From Certhia americana (Eukaryota; Chordata; Aves; Passeriformes; Certhiidae), in assembly GCA_018697195.1 (NCBI GenBank), contig CM031879.1:19527821-19591820 (forward strand): a DNA stretch of 64,000 nt. The letters are read 5' to 3'. A model generated the notes under the pieces. It was given only the letters and a program-made list of their open reading frames with translations. It searched no databases and was not told where the DNA came from. This document shows, piece by piece, positions 12,403 to 25,100 of the stretch. Made by a program: the position numbers and the translations under genes. Positions within the stretch are counted from its first letter, which is position 1, and the number at the start of each line of letters is the position of its first letter.

Positions 12403-14784
12403 CCAATTTAAATAAGCTAAAATTCCCAAGAAATTTCCCTTTCCCATTTCCAGAGAAGACATACAACTTGAAAAATCCTCTATTACACACAACTCTCAAC
12501 TACTTCTCATTTTCTTCGAAGTCCAAAAACTGGAAAGAAAACCTGTCTTAAATGTTCTCTCCAAAATCTCCTTATGAAATCTCTTTATGAATGGGAAAGT
12601 TTATGTCTTTCACCTGCTCCTTCAGAAGCTAACTTTGTTACTTTGGAAATCTGCAAGCACTGAGGAGAGAGGGTGATGATCTTGTATGCATAGCAAATGA
12701 CATGCAAGGATTTAGGTGCTTGGTTCCTTACTAGGTCAGACCTCTGCAGCTACATTTTCTGTGCTATTTTCTGTATTTTTTATGGTTCCTGGAGTTGTTT
12801 GATTTTTTTATCTTCTTTAAACCACATAACAAAAATTCTTCTGCTATGTAACATTTTTGTGTTCAGCACAGCATCCACCACAATGCTTTACTAGAAAGGA
12901 AGCAAGATTTCCAGGTAAAGATGTTTTTTAGCTTTTCCTCAATAACTCCTGTATTTTACAACCATTCACAAGGAGAGAGTCAAGTATATAGTAATTTTTT
13001 TCCTTTTGGAAATACATTACAGAAAATTTTCTTCTCTTAAGCCTTCATTTTCTCTACCGTGTTCAGACTTCTCATGGACCAAATACATCCAAATAAACTG
13101 GGTTCAAGAAATGCTGAGCCGAAATCTTGCCTCTCATGGATTTAGTAATGGCCCTGCAACATGATATTACCAAGAGCTTTTATAAAGATTCCTCCTTCAG
13201 CCTTTAGGTAGAACTTCATCCTTTCCTTATAAATTTTTCAACAGAAGTAGTACTCAGTTTTTTATTTAAATGTCCACACTGTCACCTGTGTCTCTCCTTT
13301 CCCAGAACAGTGCCCTACAGCAACAGGCTTTTAAACTACACCGGAGTGGAGGGGAGAGAGAGGAGAGAAAGGGAGAATAAGGAGCTGACTTCCACAGCTC
13401 ATAGGAAACCCCTGACACTTCAGAGGAGATAATGAAAATTTTGGGGGTCAAAAAAACAGCTCAAGAACAAGGAAGGCATATATCAGTGGTTTAATCACTA
13501 CTTCCCCCTCAAAGCTCATTGATCCCAGAAACCCACTTTTCCTGGATGCACAATGCATTTTTTTATTAGACATTCATCAGATGAAATGTAAACCAACCAA
13601 AGGAATGGGTTGTATTCATCTCTGCCATGGACAGGTGTTGTTCTCCCTGCTGCATCACTTTTATGCTCCCTCACTTTGATGCTCTGAGTTTTTATATTTT
13701 CTGATGCCCTGTTTTAATAGGCTTTAATAAGGGGCACAACCCAGCCCTGCCTCTACACCTGTGATTGCAGCACTCAGTTGTGAATGTCAGCTGAAAGATA
13801 CCCTAAGTCAACTGTACTAAAGAAATGCTCAAAGATAGAACCTGAATTTGTCTGGGTTTTGCACTGTTGGACCTATCGATGTTTTTCTCCCTTGAGCTGA
13901 CATGTGGGTGACTCATTCATACCTTACTGGGCTAAATGGGAGCTAGACACTGAGAGAGTCTGTTTTTTTCAAATGGAGGACTGTTCTTGGCAGTGACAGC
14001 ACTCTGGAAGTACCTTGCATTAACAATAACCTAACTGTAACCCAGGCAACCTGAGAACATTGGTAGCCAACTAATTAGTAAATTATAAGCAGCTCTAGCC
14101 CTTTCAGGAATCCCAGAGTGGTTAATCGTGGCTTGAATAAATAAAAAACTTCATATACTGGGTGCTAAACTTCAGGTTTTAGTGAATGTGGAACTGAGGG
14201 CTTGTCGAGCTCTGCATCCCAGATTGATTCTGTCTGGTGGAGGTGCCTACAGCAGGAGTCTTATTTAAGCTTAGCCCCTCCAGACTCAGCACAGAGACAG
14301 ACACAATCAGGCGGACCAGGGGGCACTTCCAAATGGAAAACAGTTTAGAGTTACAGTCTAATTAATCCATAGCCATTGATGCTTTTGTCTCATTTCCCAG
14401 TTTTAGGAGGAAATGTTATATGAAACTTAGGAGGTAGCTTGTTGAGTATGGACTAATATTTGGCCTCATGAACTTCTCTCAATCATGTGTAAATCAATAA
14501 ATTCTTAAACAAATTATAGTGTGATTTATGTAGGATTTTCCCCACCCAGATCTGCTCTGCTCCATAACATACTTGAAAATTTTGACTAGTTAGGCTACAG
14601 TGAGTCAGTTGAAATTTTCCTCTGCTGCTTATAATGTTTCTGTTTTGTTTTCTAGATACATTATAGAAATATTCCTAATGTCCACTACTAAGCAGAGTCT
14701 TGATGCTTTCCAGTGTTTCAGCATTTTTAAAGATACTGAGGAAAAATATCCCTTTAAATCAAGAAAGCTCTGATTTTCAGTTCT

Positions 14785-14942
14785 GTCTTTGGTTTGGGTT
14801 GGGTTATTTTCTTTCTTTTTTTTTTTTTTTTTTTTTTTTTAATTGGATTTTTCATTTTGTTTGGGTGTTTTTGATTTTGGGTTTTGGGGGTTTTTTTGGT
14901 GGTGGTTATTTTTGTTGGGTTTTTTTGGTTGGTTTTTTTTGT
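14785..14942. repeat. T/G-only strand-asymmetric low-complexity tract with 25-T run
   Basis: For about 155 bp the plus strand is almost only T and G, including an uninterrupted run of about 25 T (14816-14840) followed by repeated GGGTTTT, GGTTGG and TTTGGG groups. The complementary strand is A/C-only. The phenylalanine/glycine-rich and lysine/threonine-rich frames across it are repeat artefacts. It resembles an expanded and decayed A/C microsatellite. The clustered GGG runs could form G-rich structures on the plus strand. Confidence 0.85.
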
Positions 14943-17266
14943 ATCTGCCATGTAATGCAATTACTTCAGACTTGGGACAACAGGGCTGTTTCTCTGAGAT
15001 GTTGGTAAACTGATGATGTCAAGTGCATATTAATTGGGCACTGAAGCATAACTCTTTAATTGCCTCGTGGAGTCTATGGAAATCCTGTAATTGGTCATAA
15101 ACTGCAAAGGAGGGAATGGCATCTGCTTCCTCTCTTGTTATATTCTTGTTATTGTCATGTTCCTTCCCTTTCCCCCTTCCATGACTGCCAAGTTACTTAT
15201 TGCAGCTGAGCAGAAGATATATGGTCAGTAAGTAGCAAACGAAATGTGGGTTTCCTTCACTGCAATAGTGTGTGTGTTGTTTTTTCTGTTTCCTATTGCC
15301 TTGCTAATGAGGCAGTGTCCAAGCAGTGCCCCTCACAAATGCGAGCTGGCCTGAGGCAGCTGCTTTGCCAAGTCCTTGTGCTTTCTTAGGTCACCATTGC
15401 ATTTTTTGTCTGCCCTTTAGGGTTCCTGTGTTCAGACATCCCAGACTGACTGTACACTCTGTGCCCCTTAGATCATTTTTTGTGTCTGGGAATATAAAAC
15501 ATTCTTAAACCAAATTAACTCTAAAATGCTGCTCGCACTAGAAGCAAGCTTCCTTGCCTTCCTTCACTTCTACCCCTTCTCTTTCATAAAATGAAATTAT
15601 CATAATAAGAATCAGAACAGTATAGAACCATCCCTTACTTCATCATAATTATGGTTATTAATGCAATTGGGTTGATACAACAAAGGATTTATAAATCTGT
15701 GAGTTAAGCATCAGTTGTGGAGCAGGATTTGGAAGCCAGTTTGAGGAGGAATGGAGAAAACCCCTAGGTCTCTATCTGACTTCAAGCTGCTCTCCAGGAC
15801 CTGTATGCACAAGTCGGAGTTTTAAATCAGAGTTGTAAACAGCTATATTTCCATTTGGAAACTTTATCTCTCTTTCAATTTTTTTTCCTGTTGATGCATT
15901 GATTTTTATGAAAAAAACCCCAAACAAATTGGAGTGGGTCAGCTATTCGTTTTTCATGTAATACTTTCCAGCTAGAGACAACACTCCATTGAAAGAGTAA
16001 ACCATGTTTCAGACATTTCTTCATAGCTCAGGCCTATGACCTGTAATCACTTAATTATGGTGCATCAAGAGGCAACTCACAGATTCTGTTATAAATGCAA
16101 GACTCAAGGAGCCAGACAACAAGCAGAAGCAGGAGTCTGGATTCTGCTTCCAGAACTGCTGCTGTGCTTGGGCAACTATTGAATATAACTTGCCTGAATA
16201 TTTTTGAAAGCAGATTCTGGACATCTCTTCTATATAGGGCCCACAGATATCACTGCTATACCAGTGCTGCTATTCACTGCTACTGCTCACTGCTTATTGC
16301 TGTAGCCATATAACTTCTGTGCTGTAACTCAGCCCCAAAAACCAGTAGCAATCCCTTAACATACTTCAGATTCCAGCAGGTAGCAAAGGAACTCTTCTGA
16401 GCAGGGTTTAGGTCAAATCCCTTTGGCTGACATGGATAGAAACTCCCTATCTTTCACACTCTACATATTTGGATATATCACCAGTTTATTTTGACAGATC
16501 ACAGACACAACTTCACCACCTTTTTCAGACCTAAGTTTTACTTCTGATCTATTTTTCATACATTCTGTTACTTTTCAAAAAGTCAAATACGGGTATGTGT
16601 AATAAACACATGTACATAAACAGTCATTTTTAGCTCTTATTATTTTGCCTGTTTTTATCCTGACATAGTTTGCTGTTCTGTAAAAAGTCATCTGAATTGG
16701 TTTTTGCTTTTATATTTGGTCATTCATATTTAGGAATCAAGCTCATCCAATATAGTGTTCAGAAATTTCAGATAAGCTTGCTTAGGTGTAGCACTGCACC
16801 TGACAGTATCCTTGACCACAATTCAGCTATCACACAAGTAATGCTTCCACTGATTTGTAATGTTAAAATTTGATGGATTCTGTTGGAAATTTTGTCAGGA
16901 AATATTCCTGATATGGAAGTTTAAATATGTGAAAACTCCTACTGTAAGGTTATTTAAATTGTAGCATATAAAAATGCCATTATAAAGAGCTATGGGCTGA
17001 ACTAAGTATGGGTGTGCAAGGTTAAAGTACTAGATACTGGCCACAACAAAGAAGCATCTTTAAAAACAGATTTTTATTTCTTTTTATCTTAGAAAGGGAA
17101 GATATGAAAAATTCCAGAATAAAATAAAGAAGTTTTAAGGTCACATGTTATCTGGCACCTGAACTACCTGTGTGTTTCATGCTCTTCTCTAGCTGTATGC
17201 TAGAACATTTAATTTCAACCAGGGTTCCTTCTGCATCCATGTGACTCTTACATGACTTAGGCTACA

Positions 17267-17282
17267 CAACAACAACAACAAA
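17267..17282. repeat. (AAC)n microsatellite
   Basis: A short run of about five AAC units. Confidence 0.75.
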
Positions 17283-18374
17283 AATTATTCAAAAAACTTT
17301 GAATGGCCCCCAAAATTTATAAAGAAGGTGAAATCTACGTTTTGATTTCTTACTGTGATTGTTAGAGAAGCAAGATTGTGATCCATTCTTTTGAACACTG
17401 TTGTAGTAAATGAGTATGGAAGTCAGTAACCTACCTAATCCAACCTCAGGATCCAGTATATCACCCCAAGTTCTAGAATGGTGTGGTTTGCAAAAGCTTT
17501 TGCATTTTTTTAAGTCAACATCCTAACTTTTTAAGTGGAGAATTACATCAGACAAGCTTAAGAGTCTGGTCTGATGAATTAGCAATTGGTGTGATTCCCC
17601 ATGAGCATTAAAAGTAGCAAAATGTATTTTCCATCTTGGCAAAAAAGCCTGGCATTTTGTGGAATGTGGACTTCAAAGTCCTCACTGCAAATTTTTTTTA
17701 GGTTGGTTTTTTCACGTGAAGTTCCATGGGAGAGATATATTTTCAAATATCATCAGATGTAAAATTTTGAAGCAGTGGTTTAATAAATATTTGTAAGCGG
17801 CTAAAAGACAATGCTGTAGCTCTTTTATCTTTTGCTCTTTAAATTAAGTTCCATCCTGTACTGTAATACACAATTTTTCAATAATTTCATAGAGGAGGAT
17901 TGATATAAAAAGTACATACTCAAACAGTTGCAGTATTATATGTATAGTCTCAAGAAAGTGATTCTGGAAATGTTGCTTTCTTTTGCTTTCTTATTTTCCT
18001 TAACAGTATTGTTATTTCACAGGTTTTGCTATTTGACTTTTTGTGTTTCATATATTTTGAAGAGGATGAAAGGGAATCAAATCTAAGAATTAAGAAAAAC
18101 TAGTTCAACAGAATGTGGTTGATCAGCTTGCTCAAATCAATTGTTTAAACTCCTTGGATTGTTTGTGCAGGACGTAAGAGCTAACAGCAGTGCCCTTATA
18201 GATCTCTAATGTGTGAAGCTTCTCTGAAAGATCTGGACTGTACAGAAGAATTCAGGTTTACTTCTTACCACATTAGGTATAATGTTTATTCGTAGAAACA
18301 GAGTAACTGAGGTTTATGTTCCTTCCACAGCAATCAAGCACAATTTTAAAGACAGAAACAATTGACAGGATCGA

Positions 18375-18482
18375 CTAGGTGGTTTAAGAAAGGATTAGTT
18401 AGATTCAGCATCATACCACCTAGCTGTAATTAAGCTGTACTGGAACTGGTATTTATGTGTGTCAAATTGACATGATGCTGAA
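18375..18482. repeat. Nested inverted repeats
   Basis: Two perfect inverted pairs overlap here: a 9-bp pair CTAGGTGGT (18375-18383) / ACCACCTAG (18415-18423), and an 11-bp pair TTCAGCATCAT (18404-18414) / ATGATGCTGAA (18472-18482). The right arm of the first abuts the left arm of the second. No transposon is recognised. Confidence 0.6.
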
Positions 18483-18975
18483 CTGAATTTGGTTTTTTAT
18501 TTGTTTTACAAAACCACTCGAGCTGACTGAGTCCAGGTCTGGATGTAATAACATTCTTGACAAATCTGAAGGGGAAAATTCACAAGCCCATAAATGGAAT
18601 TATATTTTGTTTATAAATGCAACTCTAAAGATTAGGATCATGTTTTGGTTTGCCTCTGTCTTGCTAATTTGTAATGATAATGGCAAAAATATTTTCCTGT
18701 CTTAACAGGTCCTACCCTTCACCTTCATTGTATATTTTTAAACAAATCCATCCTTCCTTCCTCTGATACTCCCAACCTCTTCTCTTACTTTGCATGTGGG
18801 CACTATGGGTGTGACAGATGTCATGCAATACCCACTCAAATCAGTGGAGTACCTCTCACAGGGGATGCAGTCACCCAAGCACAGACCCCTTGTGCCATGT
18901 AAGATGCTGCAGACTGCCCTGCAAGCCTACAGCCACTGCCCCAGGGGAGTAGGAGACTTCAGAGGATTCATTTTA

Positions 18976-19124
18976 ACTGAGGTTGGCTCAGTTGGTCAGA
19001 GCATGGTGTTAATCACATCAAGGTTGTGGGTTTGATCCCTGTATGAGTGATTCACTTAAGAGTTGGACCTTGATGATCCTTGTGGCTCCCTTTCAACTCA
19101 GAGCCTTCCGTCATTCTGTGATTT
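18976..19124 (+). mobile_element. tRNA-Ile-derived SINE with CR1-like tail (TguSINE1-type)
   Basis: The head resembles tRNA-Ile along its whole length, with a Pol III A box TGGCTCAGTTGG (18984-18995), an anticodon-loop region reading TTAATCAC, and a B box GGTTTGATCCC (19029-19039). About 50 bp later comes a CR1-like 3' end, with a GATGATCCTTGTGG block followed by TTTCAACTCAGAGCC and ending CATTCTGTGATT. This architecture is that of TguSINE1, known from passerine birds, whose tail would be recognised by CR1 reverse transcriptase. Base changes relative to tRNA-Ile and the lost acceptor stem mean this is not a functional tRNA. The 5' end is approximate, and no target duplication was found. Confidence 0.82.
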
Positions 19125-22100
19125 TCTTCCTGTAATCCCCTCATCTTTGAGCACTAAGGTTTACACTAGCTGCCTGTCTTGACACTACTGACCCCACCCC
19201 TCTCATCAGTAAATGGCTTTGGAGGGCAGAATTAAAATATGCACCTGTATGTGCATGTCTCCTGCACACCTTTGTTGGAACACTGCTGAATTTAGTGGAG
19301 TTCACATACCTATGCAGCAGAACAGAATTTGTAAAAATTGGCATATCCTGTAAATCCTCACAATCTCTTTGGCTCAGCTCATGAAGCTGTGTGTCTCAGA
19401 GAGCTGCTTCAGATCTGTGTCAAGGCTTCTAACTATGAAAGCCTCATATAATCACAGAACTGTTTACATTTCAGATAAAATGATGCATTCTGTTTCTGGA
19501 GGGTTTTTTACCTAAATCCCATGTTTGTGAATAGAGCTTTACAAGTCAGCAACCTTGATAAGCCTTTGAAAGTTTTCTGAAACTTGTTATTCTACATCTT
19601 GGCCAGAAAGAACTTCATCATTCAGCCATTTTTACTTTCTTTTTTTTTTTTTTTCTTTTTTTTAAACATTGTATCTTCCCTGTTTCAGATGGTCTCTAGT
19701 GTCCAGTTTTGTATTTCAAAAGAAGACCAAAGACTGATGATGTAACCAGCCCTGTAGATGTTGATGCTCTTGGCAGACTCTAGCTGAGCTTCTGCTGCAG
19801 AAAGGAGTAGGTGGGACCACTCTCAAAATGGCCCCAAAAGCAGATATGTGGGAGTTGAAAAGGTGAAAAGAAGAGGTGATGCAATGGTACTCACAGCTCT
19901 AAACATCAGCAGGAAAGACAGATAATGTTCCCTCAGAGACTGCCTATGGAGACATTCAGAAAAGTTCAGAGAGATTAACTAGAGCTATAAAGTTAAATCT
20001 CCTAAGTAGAAGACAGAAATTAAGGGCAGTTTTTTGAGCTGAAAAAGCTAATGGGAAAGCAGGAGACTTGGCTTCTGTTGTTGTCCCTGGCACTGACCTT
20101 CTGTACGACCACCCTAGCTGAATTTTGTCACACTTTTTTCATAAAAGGGAATATGTGTCTACTCTGAAAACAGTTCTAGATATATTTTTTATTATTATTA
20201 TCAACTTGTTATTCTATGGATACTCTGTTCAGAAGTGGAATTTATTCAGTGCCTTGGAACTACATGAGATGTTCTTTTCTCATATAAGGCAGGGAGGACA
20301 GTAAACCTGTTTCCAAAGGAGATGTTTACTTCTGGTTTAGTGTCTGGATCCCATTTATAGATAATGAATACTTCTATGATTCAGTTCATCTCCTCTAAAA
20401 GCAGATAACTTAAAGCCATTGCATCAGTCATGTCCTAAAATTGCTTTTTTTACCCCCATTGACTATAAAGAACACCTCAAATGGCCAGCTTACAGCTGAC
20501 ATTGCACATTAGGTGAAATGGATTCCACCTCCTGAATTAAATTTACCAAGCATGTCAAGATACTGCTAGTTCACATAGCACCAGAATTAATTTATTTTCA
20601 AGGAAATTTTTGCTGCCCTCTCTATTAACTCCCTAATTTTCTCCAAAAATGGGGCAAGATGGGTAGTTGTTCATCTTAACTGTTTTAAAATTAACAGTAT
20701 TTGCCTTTTAAACAAATTTTTGTTTGCCTTTTGAAATTTAACTATGTTATCAACCTCATCTTTCTGACTCATGCAAATATATTAGGTTGCCCACTATGAT
20801 TGATTTCTATGTGTTTTGCTTATCCCTAAAACTAGGTAATGATGGATTAATTAGACTTAGAAGTAATATGGGAAATACTATCATAAAAAATTTTCATTTC
20901 TTCTTTAGCTTGATTGGATTCTATTAAAATGGATCAATAAATAGTGCTGCATCACTATATCCAAGCCATATACCAGGAGGTCCCTGCAGTGTTTGGAACA
21001 CTAAAACATATTACTCTGTTGTTGAGAATGCTGGCTGTGAGAAGATACTTTCAAAATGATCGAATCTCCCCATGAGATCATGGACAAATAAGACATTTTA
21101 TTCTCTGTAGTCTTTTCTCCCTGTGCTGTCACAACATATGCCTGAGTTATATTAGCAATGCTCTTGGCTGCAGTGCAGGACTCATGGTCACATGCAGGCA
21201 AACATGTGTTTTCCACTCTTTCTGTGTGCCTTTACTCACTTCTGCTGACATCTCAAAGCTCAGCTTTAAATGGGGTGTGGAGGCTTGCCCTATGTATTTT
21301 AGTTATCACTTGTGTTGTGTTGTGTCCTCAGTGAACAGGATTAGCAATGTTGCCAGAGGGAAGTGCCAGCTTCTACCCTGGACAGACAGGCATACTTTAA
21401 AAGCAGAAGAAACTCCTCAGAAGAGTGGAAATTTTTTTGTGTTCTGTGGTTCATCAGACTCTGATACTTATGCCATTAGTAGTGCTGCATTTTATGCTCT
21501 TTGAAATGAGATCATAGAGCTCACTTCTTTTGTCAGTTATGGTCTCAGTATTGTATTTTAGGTACTGAAACTTTTCTTTTTCTAAAGCATTTTGCAGCAT
21601 ATACTGCTGAAAAGGTTGCACTGCAGAGGTTCTGAAGCATGGAAAGAGCAAAGCTGGCAGCCAAACTTCTTAAAAAGGAAAGGTTAGCTAAAATTGCAAG
21701 TTCCTCTCACTGAAATATCTTGCCAAGAAGTCACAGATGTACAACACATGACCGAGTGAAAAAGTGATTAGGGTTTTAATGGCAGCCCTGAATCTATAAC
21801 GCATAATGCATTCATCCCAAGATGAATTTGTGCATCTGTTAAGATATTTTTACTAGTTATGTAAGAGCTTTTAAAACCATTTTGTTAATTATTTAGCTCA
21901 TTTGCACTGCTTAATTGGTATTTTATAATTTTGTCCTTATTACTTTCTGACATTAAACTATGACACAATGCATGAATATATTGTAGTGTCAATTGTTCCA
22001 GGTTCCGTTTGTGATTCATCCCTTTGAGCCCTGTCATAATTTCTGTGTATTTCTTTGTGCCCTCTTCTGCCTTTGCAGAGTCCCTGTGACACTCAGTTGT

Positions 22101-25100
22101 CCCTTGCTAGGCACAACATGTCTGAGTTTGGGATTTTTTCCCTTGAGGAACATATAATCCAGAATTTTGACTTACATCCTTTGATGAGAAGCAATTTCTT
22201 TTCATTTCTGTTCTTCCTCTTTTTGTATGAGCAGCATTCTGCGCCAATTTGTGTTTGATCTCAGTGACACTCAACTAATACCAAGGCAGTTCCTCACTGA
22301 GTGTATTTCTTCCCTTACCAAGTTTATAAAAAATAAAAACAGGTTTTTCTTTATCTCCATCAGTGGGAGTGAAAAGAGATTCTAGTCCAGTGATCCATTT
22401 CCACCCTCACCTATATAGGTGCTGCTCATGCTGATTTAAATGATGGCTGAAGCTGCTCTTTCACCATCTGAATTCTAATTGCTTCTCCAACCCACCACAC
22501 CTCCCTGCTCTATTTACAGAGAACATCAAGCAGCATTTGGCCTTTAGTCCTAAAACCTATCTCAATTTCAAAATGTCTTTTTTGTTTGTGTGTGTAATTT
22601 TGTTTTATTTTTCAAAACACAATTCCAAATTGCCGAATGCTTCCCACAGCAACCTATGCCAACAAAAACAGAGAAAAGCTGAGTTATTAGGGTGACACTT
22701 GCTTGGCTCCTGTAGAAGGTACTCTATGTACGGTGGAAATTAGTGGAGATCCTGTCAGCACGATTAAGCCATTTGTAAGTGGGGAGAAAAATAAAGCTGT
22801 ATAATTCTCCATTTATCATCTTACTGAGCTGTTTCCTCCCACAGCAGCAATACCACCAGCACAAAGCCCTTCAGACAGATCTTTATCCACACCAGAACAA
22901 TGCTCTCTGAGCTTGTTGCTAACCCCTTGTTTCTGTCTCCTCTGAGGTACAGCATTTTTTCCCCCAGTCAATGTAGATTATGTTCACTGCTTCACACCTC
23001 TCAGCTTTATGAATTATTTCCTTTAAAAATAGCTCCAGCAGATATGTCAGCCATGATTTATTCTGTATGATATTATAACAAATTGCTTTTATGAACGGAT
23101 ACTTTGCCAGACGATTTTTGGCCTCTAGGCCTGAGTGTCTCTGTGTTCATCCCAGTGTAAAGCAAGCACCACTGAATTTCTGTAGCACTGATAGGCACAG
23201 GGATAAAACCAGCACCTTTGTAAACAGAACAAGATCTAAAGCTACCTTTTTGAAAGCTGATAAGTGATTTGGAGAATAAAATTTGAGGATGCGTGAAATA
23301 AAACTTCAAGGGGTCATGATATGACAAAGGACAAAAAGCTAGGTGTGTATTTGCTGGTGGAGTAAGAAATACTAGTCAGTCCATCACTTAAATTATTTAA
23401 TGAAGGATTTGGTTCCTGCATAAGATACTGGAGAACGTGACTGCAGAGTCCCATTGCTCTTCCCAGCTGTTAATATTATAGAGCCCCCACCCCTACTCCT
23501 TTTCCAGCATTGAAACCCTTGCTGACCTTGACAAGAGCAAGTTTCTACTCTGACAAGAATTCCTTTGAACTGTTTGAGTCTAATTTATCTTTTTTATTTC
23601 ACTGCATTGGAAATAAGTATTTGGAGACCTAAATAAAGCACTACATTTACCAGATTAACAAAAATGATTGATTATTGATTGATTCATACAATTAATAATT
23701 TCCTAATAGCAAATGGACTTGTGGGAAGTTGTGCAGGCTGGAAGAGATCAGTTCAAATGTTAAACACACAGTGACAGTAGCAGTTCATAGGAGCAAATGT
23801 ACTGTAGTAAACAAGAGCAGAGAGCAGAGAAAGAAGTGGATGAATGCCATGAGAGCTCCCTTCAGTGTCTGAGGGTTTTGAATCTGAAAGAGAAGAACAC
23901 TCACAAAGTTGGTGGCATGTGCAGATGCAGCTCTGACAGCCCCTACAGAGAGTGCCTTCAAGTTCATTGTGCTTTGAGGAAGGGTCTTTGCATTGGGTGA
24001 TATGTGGGCCATGAGTGCATCATGATGCTATAATGCACCTTCTGAGCAACCAGCTTCTCCAATCTTTGCTACTGAGGGAACAGAATAGAAGGTGGGAAGG
24101 GAAGAGTGTGATGAGATGACAGAAGTTTCCCTCAGCCTTCCTCATAAGTTTGTTCCACACTGGAAGCTCTTAGCTGCCAGACTGAATATTAAGACCACCC
24201 AAGCAACACATTATTGTGTCATATAGAGAGTGGGGGGTGCAGAAGGACTAGGGGTCTGATTCAGTAACGTCATCTCTACCTTTAGAAATCTGCATTTCTC
24301 ACAACAAATTACTGGACAAAACAAAAATAATTAACAAATTGTTCATTAAAGAAGTTTAAATACATACTTATTAGTATCTATATTCCAGTCATTCTTTACC
24401 ATTGTTTGAATGATGATCTCATGCCCCAAGGTATATATTTTTAAGGAAATTTCCCAAGTTTGCTTCTCATTACATCTTTATACAATTACAGTACCCTTTT
24501 TAGCTCAAAAATTGTCTAATTAAAATGCAGGTTATAGCCCAAAAACTTTTGTGTTTTGTGAGTCCTGATCCTTATTGTCTTGCAATTTTGGTTGCTCAAA
24601 TGTACTCCTCCTATCCTCTCTGTGATTAACAGCAGTTTCCTCTGGAACCTGCTCAGTTGCTTCCCTCTCTGTACTCCTTCATTGTGGCAGACAATGTGCC
24701 TGTCCGGACCGTTGGCACAGATGCACGGAGTTGCTGTCTGAGAGCTGCTCATGCTGTGACTGAGGGATCAGGGCCATCCCCCCATGCTGGCTACCATGTC
24801 AGGAATACTCTCCCAAGCCCCCTGGCACTTCTCAACTCCACAGCTGGGAATTGAAGGATGCTGTAATGTTATTTGACATGCTGGCATAGCACCTTGCTGA
24901 TTTTACACCACCAACCTCTGCCTCATAGCACCAGGAAATTGTTTCAGGGAGAACCCCAAACATTTCCAGAAGAGCATTTACAGTAAATGCAAAATCCTAT
25001 TCATCCATCCATCCATCCAGTCATTCATGAATTGAAGAGGGGTTATTGCTCAGTTGGCTTACCTCTAACTCTGTGAGAATGTATCTGTGCTTGAATAGTT

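Larger units (their letters stand above)
12403..18975. other. Anonymous non-coding stretch with T/G tract and AT-rich blocks
   Basis: No gene is recognisable in this 6.6 kb. It includes a purine-rich GA patch near 13340-13385, the T/G-only tract at 14785-14942, an AT-rich homeodomain-site-rich block at about 15010-15120, a loose CTGCT-like repetitive patch near 16245-16310, an (AAC)n run at about 17267-17282 and nested inverted repeats at 18375-18482. Open frames are short and without recognisable domains. Confidence 0.55.

Noticed and set aside
18976..19050. Functional tRNA-Ile gene
   Set aside because: The acceptor stem does not pair, the body carries several changes, and a CR1-like tail follows. 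It is the head of a SINE.
20778..20800. TATTAGGTTG as a mariner-type terminal repeat
   Set aside because: Only about 10 bases agree, and no second end is visible.
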